A program made the translations under genes and the position numbers. A DNA stretch of 14,474 nt from the NCBI GenBank assembly GCA_964540025.1, contig CAZIKQ010000045.1:1-14474 (forward strand). The letters are read 5' to 3'. How positions within the stretch are numbered: the stretch's first letter is position 1; each line of letters starts with the position of its first letter. Below the pieces are notes generated by a model. The model was not told the origin of the DNA, ran no database searches, and saw nothing but the letters and a program-made list of their open reading frames with translations. Origin of the DNA: RGIG250 sp964540025 (GTDB lineage: Bacteria; Bacillota; Negativicutes; Selenomonadales; Selenomonadaceae). Shown here in pieces: positions 12,142 through 14,474 of this stretch.

Positions 12142-14223
12142 ATGACAGCTGCTGATAAAATTGCGGAAAAGCTCGGCCTTGATGATATGGTTGAGAAGCA
12201 GGAAGGGGCGCTCATCGACTCTAATGATGACAGTGTAGAGGTGGAAATCGACAATACCGTAACGGTGGGCAGCGAGGTACTGGGAGCGGAGCTTACCGCT
12301 GTGGCCAGCACGGAATATACCGGCGCCGACATCACGGCCCTGGATTTTCCGGAAAATGTCCGGGTCCGGCCGGGTATGTACATCGGCAGTACCGATTACC
12401 GGGGACTTCACCATCTGGCCTATGAGGTTATCGACAACTCCATTGACGAGGCCATGGCTGGTTTTTGCAATAAAATCGGCGTGACGATCCATCCGGACAA
12501 TTCCATAACCGTTCAGGATAACGGCCGGGGTATCCCCGTGGATATGCACGAAAAGGGCAAGCCTACGGTAGAGGTGGTCCTTACCGTCCTCCACGCGGGG
12601 GGAAAATTTGGCAAAAAGGGCGGCTACAAGGTATCCGGCGGCCTCCATGGAGTTGGCGTGTCCGTTGTCAATGCCCTTTCCGCCCAGCTGACGGTTACTG
12701 TCCAGCGGGAGGGGAAGCTTTATGAAATCGGCTTTACCAGGGGGGTAACCAGCTCTGAGCTCAGGGAAATCGGCCCGGCCCCCGACGACAGTACGGGAAC
12801 CACCGTCCATTTTCTGCCGGATCCGGATATTTTTACCGTCAGCGTGTATCAGTACGATACCCTGAGGAAGCGTATCCGGGAGCTGGCTTTCCTGAATAAG
12901 GGAGTAAGCATCAGCCTTACCGACGAACGGGCCCTTGATGAAAAGGGCGGCTTCAAGCAGGAGATTTTCTGTTATGAGGGCGGGATCATCAGCTATGTGG
13001 ATTACCTCAATCAGAATAAGACCCTGATTCATCCCAATCCCATCTACTTCAACGGCAAAAAAGATGATACCATCGTGGAGGTGGCCCTCCAGTACAACGA
13101 TACTGACCGGGAAAATCTCCACAGCTTTGTAAACAATATAAACACGGAGGAAGGGGGCACCCATGCCGCCGGTTTCCGGGGGGCCATGACGAAGCTGGCC
13201 AACGACTATGCCCGCCGCCACAAGATATTGAAGGAAAAGGATCCGAATTTCGAGTCTATCGACGTCCAGGCCGGTCTGGCGGCCATCGTCAGCATAAAGA
13301 TTCCCAATCCCCAGTTTGAAGGACAGACGAAGACGAAGCTGGGAAACAGCGAGGTAAGGGGAATCGTCAGCAGTATCGTGGTAAAGGGCTTGGGGGAATA
13401 TTTTGAAGAAAACCCGCCTGTCGTCAAGAGCATCCTGGAACGAATGGCTTTGGCCCAGCGGGCGAGAATTGCCGCTAAAAAAGCCCGGGAAGCGGTAAAG
13501 AAGCAGAACGCCCTGGAAATTTCTTCCCTGCCCGGTAAGCTGGCGGATTGCTCCCTCCACGACCCAACTCAGAGCGAGATTTACCTGGTAGAGGGTGATT
13601 CCGCCGGAGGCAGCGCCAAGAGCGGCCGGGACCGCCGCTTCCAGGCAATCCTTCCCCTTCGGGGTAAGATCCTCAATGTGGAGAAGGCCAGGGCCGATAA
13701 GATTTTTGCCAACAATGAGATATGCACCATGATCACCGCCTTCGGCAGCGGGATAAACGATGATTTCGACCTGTCCAAGGCCCGCTACAGCAAGATAATA
13801 ATCATGACCGATGCGGACGTGGACGGGGCTCATATCCGCACCCTGCTTCTGACCTTCTTCTACCGCCACATGAAGCCCCTGATTGAAAACGGCCGGGTGT
13901 ATATTGCCCGTCCCCCCCTGTTCCAGATAAGGAAGGGTTGGAACCACTGGTATACCTATTCCGACGAGGAGCAGGAGGCGAAGTTGGATGAAATCGGCCG
14001 GGACGGCATCACCGTCCAGCGCTATAAAGGTCTCGGCGAGATGAATCCCGAGCAGCTGTGGGAAACTACCATGGATCCGGCTACCCGCACCATGATGCGG
14101 GTAGATATGGAGGACGCGGAGGAGGCCGACCGCCTCTTTACGGTTCTCATGGGGGACAAGGTGGAGCCCCGCCGCCAGTTCATCGAGGAAAACGCCAAAA
14201 ACGCCAACGAGATCGATACCTGA
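12142..14223 (+). CDS. gyrB: DNA gyrase subunit B with N-terminal extension
   Basis: A 693-residue ATPase subunit of the type II topoisomerase that adds negative supercoils. GHKL motifs are YEVIDNSIDEA (94-104), QDNGRGIP (125-132), GGLHGVG (166-172) and the QTKTKLGN lid loop (395-402); the TOPRIM motifs are VEGDSAGGSA (483-492) and MTDADVDGAHI (555-565), followed by QRYKGLGEMNP (626-636). About 50 acidic residues (1-65) precede the normal start of the fold, and the usual helix LEGLEAVRKRPGMYIGS is here FPENVRVRPGMYIGS. The ATG at 12142 follows AAGGAG by 6 nt; a longer TTG start at 12088 would overlap the DUF721 gene and have no RBS. gyrA is not in the window. Confidence 0.98.
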   Translation: MTAADKIAEKLGLDDMVEKQEGALIDSNDDSVEVEIDNTVTVGSEVLGAELTAVASTEYTGADITALDFPENVRVRPGMYIGSTDYRGLHHLAYEVIDNSIDEAMAGFCNKIGVTIHPDNSITVQDNGRGIPVDMHEKGKPTVEVVLTVLHAGGKFGKKGGYKVSGGLHGVGVSVVNALSAQLTVTVQREGKLYEIGFTRGVTSSELREIGPAPDDSTGTTVHFLPDPDIFTVSVYQYDTLRKRIRELAFLNKGVSISLTDERALDEKGGFKQEIFCYEGGIISYVDYLNQNKTLIHPNPIYFNGKKDDTIVEVALQYNDTDRENLHSFVNNINTEEGGTHAAGFRGAMTKLANDYARRHKILKEKDPNFESIDVQAGLAAIVSIKIPNPQFEGQTKTKLGNSEVRGIVSSIVVKGLGEYFEENPPVVKSILERMALAQRARIAAKKAREAVKKQNALEISSLPGKLADCSLHDPTQSEIYLVEGDSAGGSAKSGRDRRFQAILPLRGKILNVEKARADKIFANNEICTMITAFGSGINDDFDLSKARYSKIIIMTDADVDGAHIRTLLLTFFYRHMKPLIENGRVYIARPPLFQIRKGWNHWYTYSDEEQEAKLDEIGRDGITVQRYKGLGEMNPEQLWETTMDPATRTMMRVDMEDAEEADRLFTVLMGDKVEPRRQFIEENAKNANEIDT

Positions 14224-14474
14224 CGGTAAGAGGCAACGACCCTCTCCGTCATGTCGTCAGACATGACATTTCTCTCCCAAAGGGAGAGGCAAGAATGCCC
14301 CTTGGCTCCCCCTCTGGGGGAGCTCAGCTTGTCAACAAAGTCGCTTATTCTGTCTGAGGTTTCCCTTTAGGGGAGGCCAGCTTGTTGACAAACAGCTCTA
14401 TGTATACCCTTTCACTCAGCCAAAGGCTCCCCGTGGAGTAACTGATGCAACTCAAAGCCTCCCCTGTAGGGGAG
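14222..14474. repeat. Intergenic palindromic repeat island C after gyrB
   Basis: No gene is seen after gyrB. The sequence is a chain of stem-loops: GACGG/CCGTC and AGAGG/CCTCT around 14222-14250 (starting on the gyrB stop), ATGTC/GACAT (14251-14264), CTCTCCC/GGGAGAG (14272-14288) and GCTCCCCCTCTGGGGGAGC (14305-14323). Its 40-nt block 14279-14318 matches 11021-11060, and 14454-14468 is the inverse of 46-60. TTGTCAACAA (14329-14338) and TTGTTGACAA (14382-14391) are inverted copies of one another, each preceded by CAGC. No T-run terminator was found. The island continues past the right edge. Confidence 0.75.

Noticed and set aside
12115..13947. 610-residue open frame antisense to gyrB
   Set aside because: gyrB on the + strand is unambiguous. 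The antisense frame has no recognisable motif and arises from the codon bias of a GC-rich gene.
14058..14357. 99-residue + strand frame overlapping the end of gyrB
   Set aside because: It overlaps conserved gyrB sequence and then translates repeat island C; no RBS and no domain.

Overview
The window looks like the chromosomal replication-origin region of a low-to-mid-GC Gram-positive lineage bacterium (Bacillota). Order dnaA - oriC - dnaN - recF - DUF721/DciA-like gene - gyrB, all on the + strand, is a classical Bacillota origin layout. A DUF721 gene in this place, together with moderately high GC coding sequence, suggests Negativicutes; that class assignment is inference and the genus is not recognised. 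No phage, transposase, CRISPR array, tRNA or rRNA is visible.

Layout: (1) 1-150 is a hairpin-rich repeat block (island A). (2) 162-2541 is a self-contained regulated cassette: a strong promoter bracketed by two copies of the same TetR-type palindrome, an exported hormone-sensitive-lipase-type esterase, a TetR-family regulator, and an exported antibiotic-biosynthesis-monooxygenase (ABM) domain protein, closed by a rho-independent terminator. (3) 2572-6079 is a two-gene unit: a double U32 'peptidase' (Fe-S type) and a class III PLP aminotransferase, closed by a terminator with almost the same stem as the previous one. (4) 6117-8341 holds the dnaA promoter, a DnaA-box cluster in the dnaA leader, dnaA, and a 527-bp oriC with a large imperfect palindrome carrying two opposed DnaA boxes, a tandem box/DnaA-trio unit and an AT-rich unwinding element. 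(5) 8342-10768 is dnaN-recF, separated by only 3 nt. (6) 10805-11095 is a second repeat island that interrupts the expected operon. (7) 11132-14223 is a DUF721/zinc-ribbon protein and gyrB, with a parS-like 16-mer in the gap between them. (8) 14222-14474 is a third repeat island related to the first two; gyrA would be expected beyond it.

Together the right half encodes origin recognition (DnaA), the sliding clamp (DnaN), gap repair (RecF), a probable replicative-helicase partner (DUF721/DciA-like) and supercoiling control (GyrB), with a possible ParB-loading site. The most unusual points are the oriC palindrome, the parS-like site in the gyrB leader, the zinc-ribbon extension of the DUF721 protein, the N-terminal extension of GyrB and the acidic insertion in RecF. 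The left half is ordinary accessory and metabolic content, but its genes run toward the origin, head-on to the presumed leftward fork.
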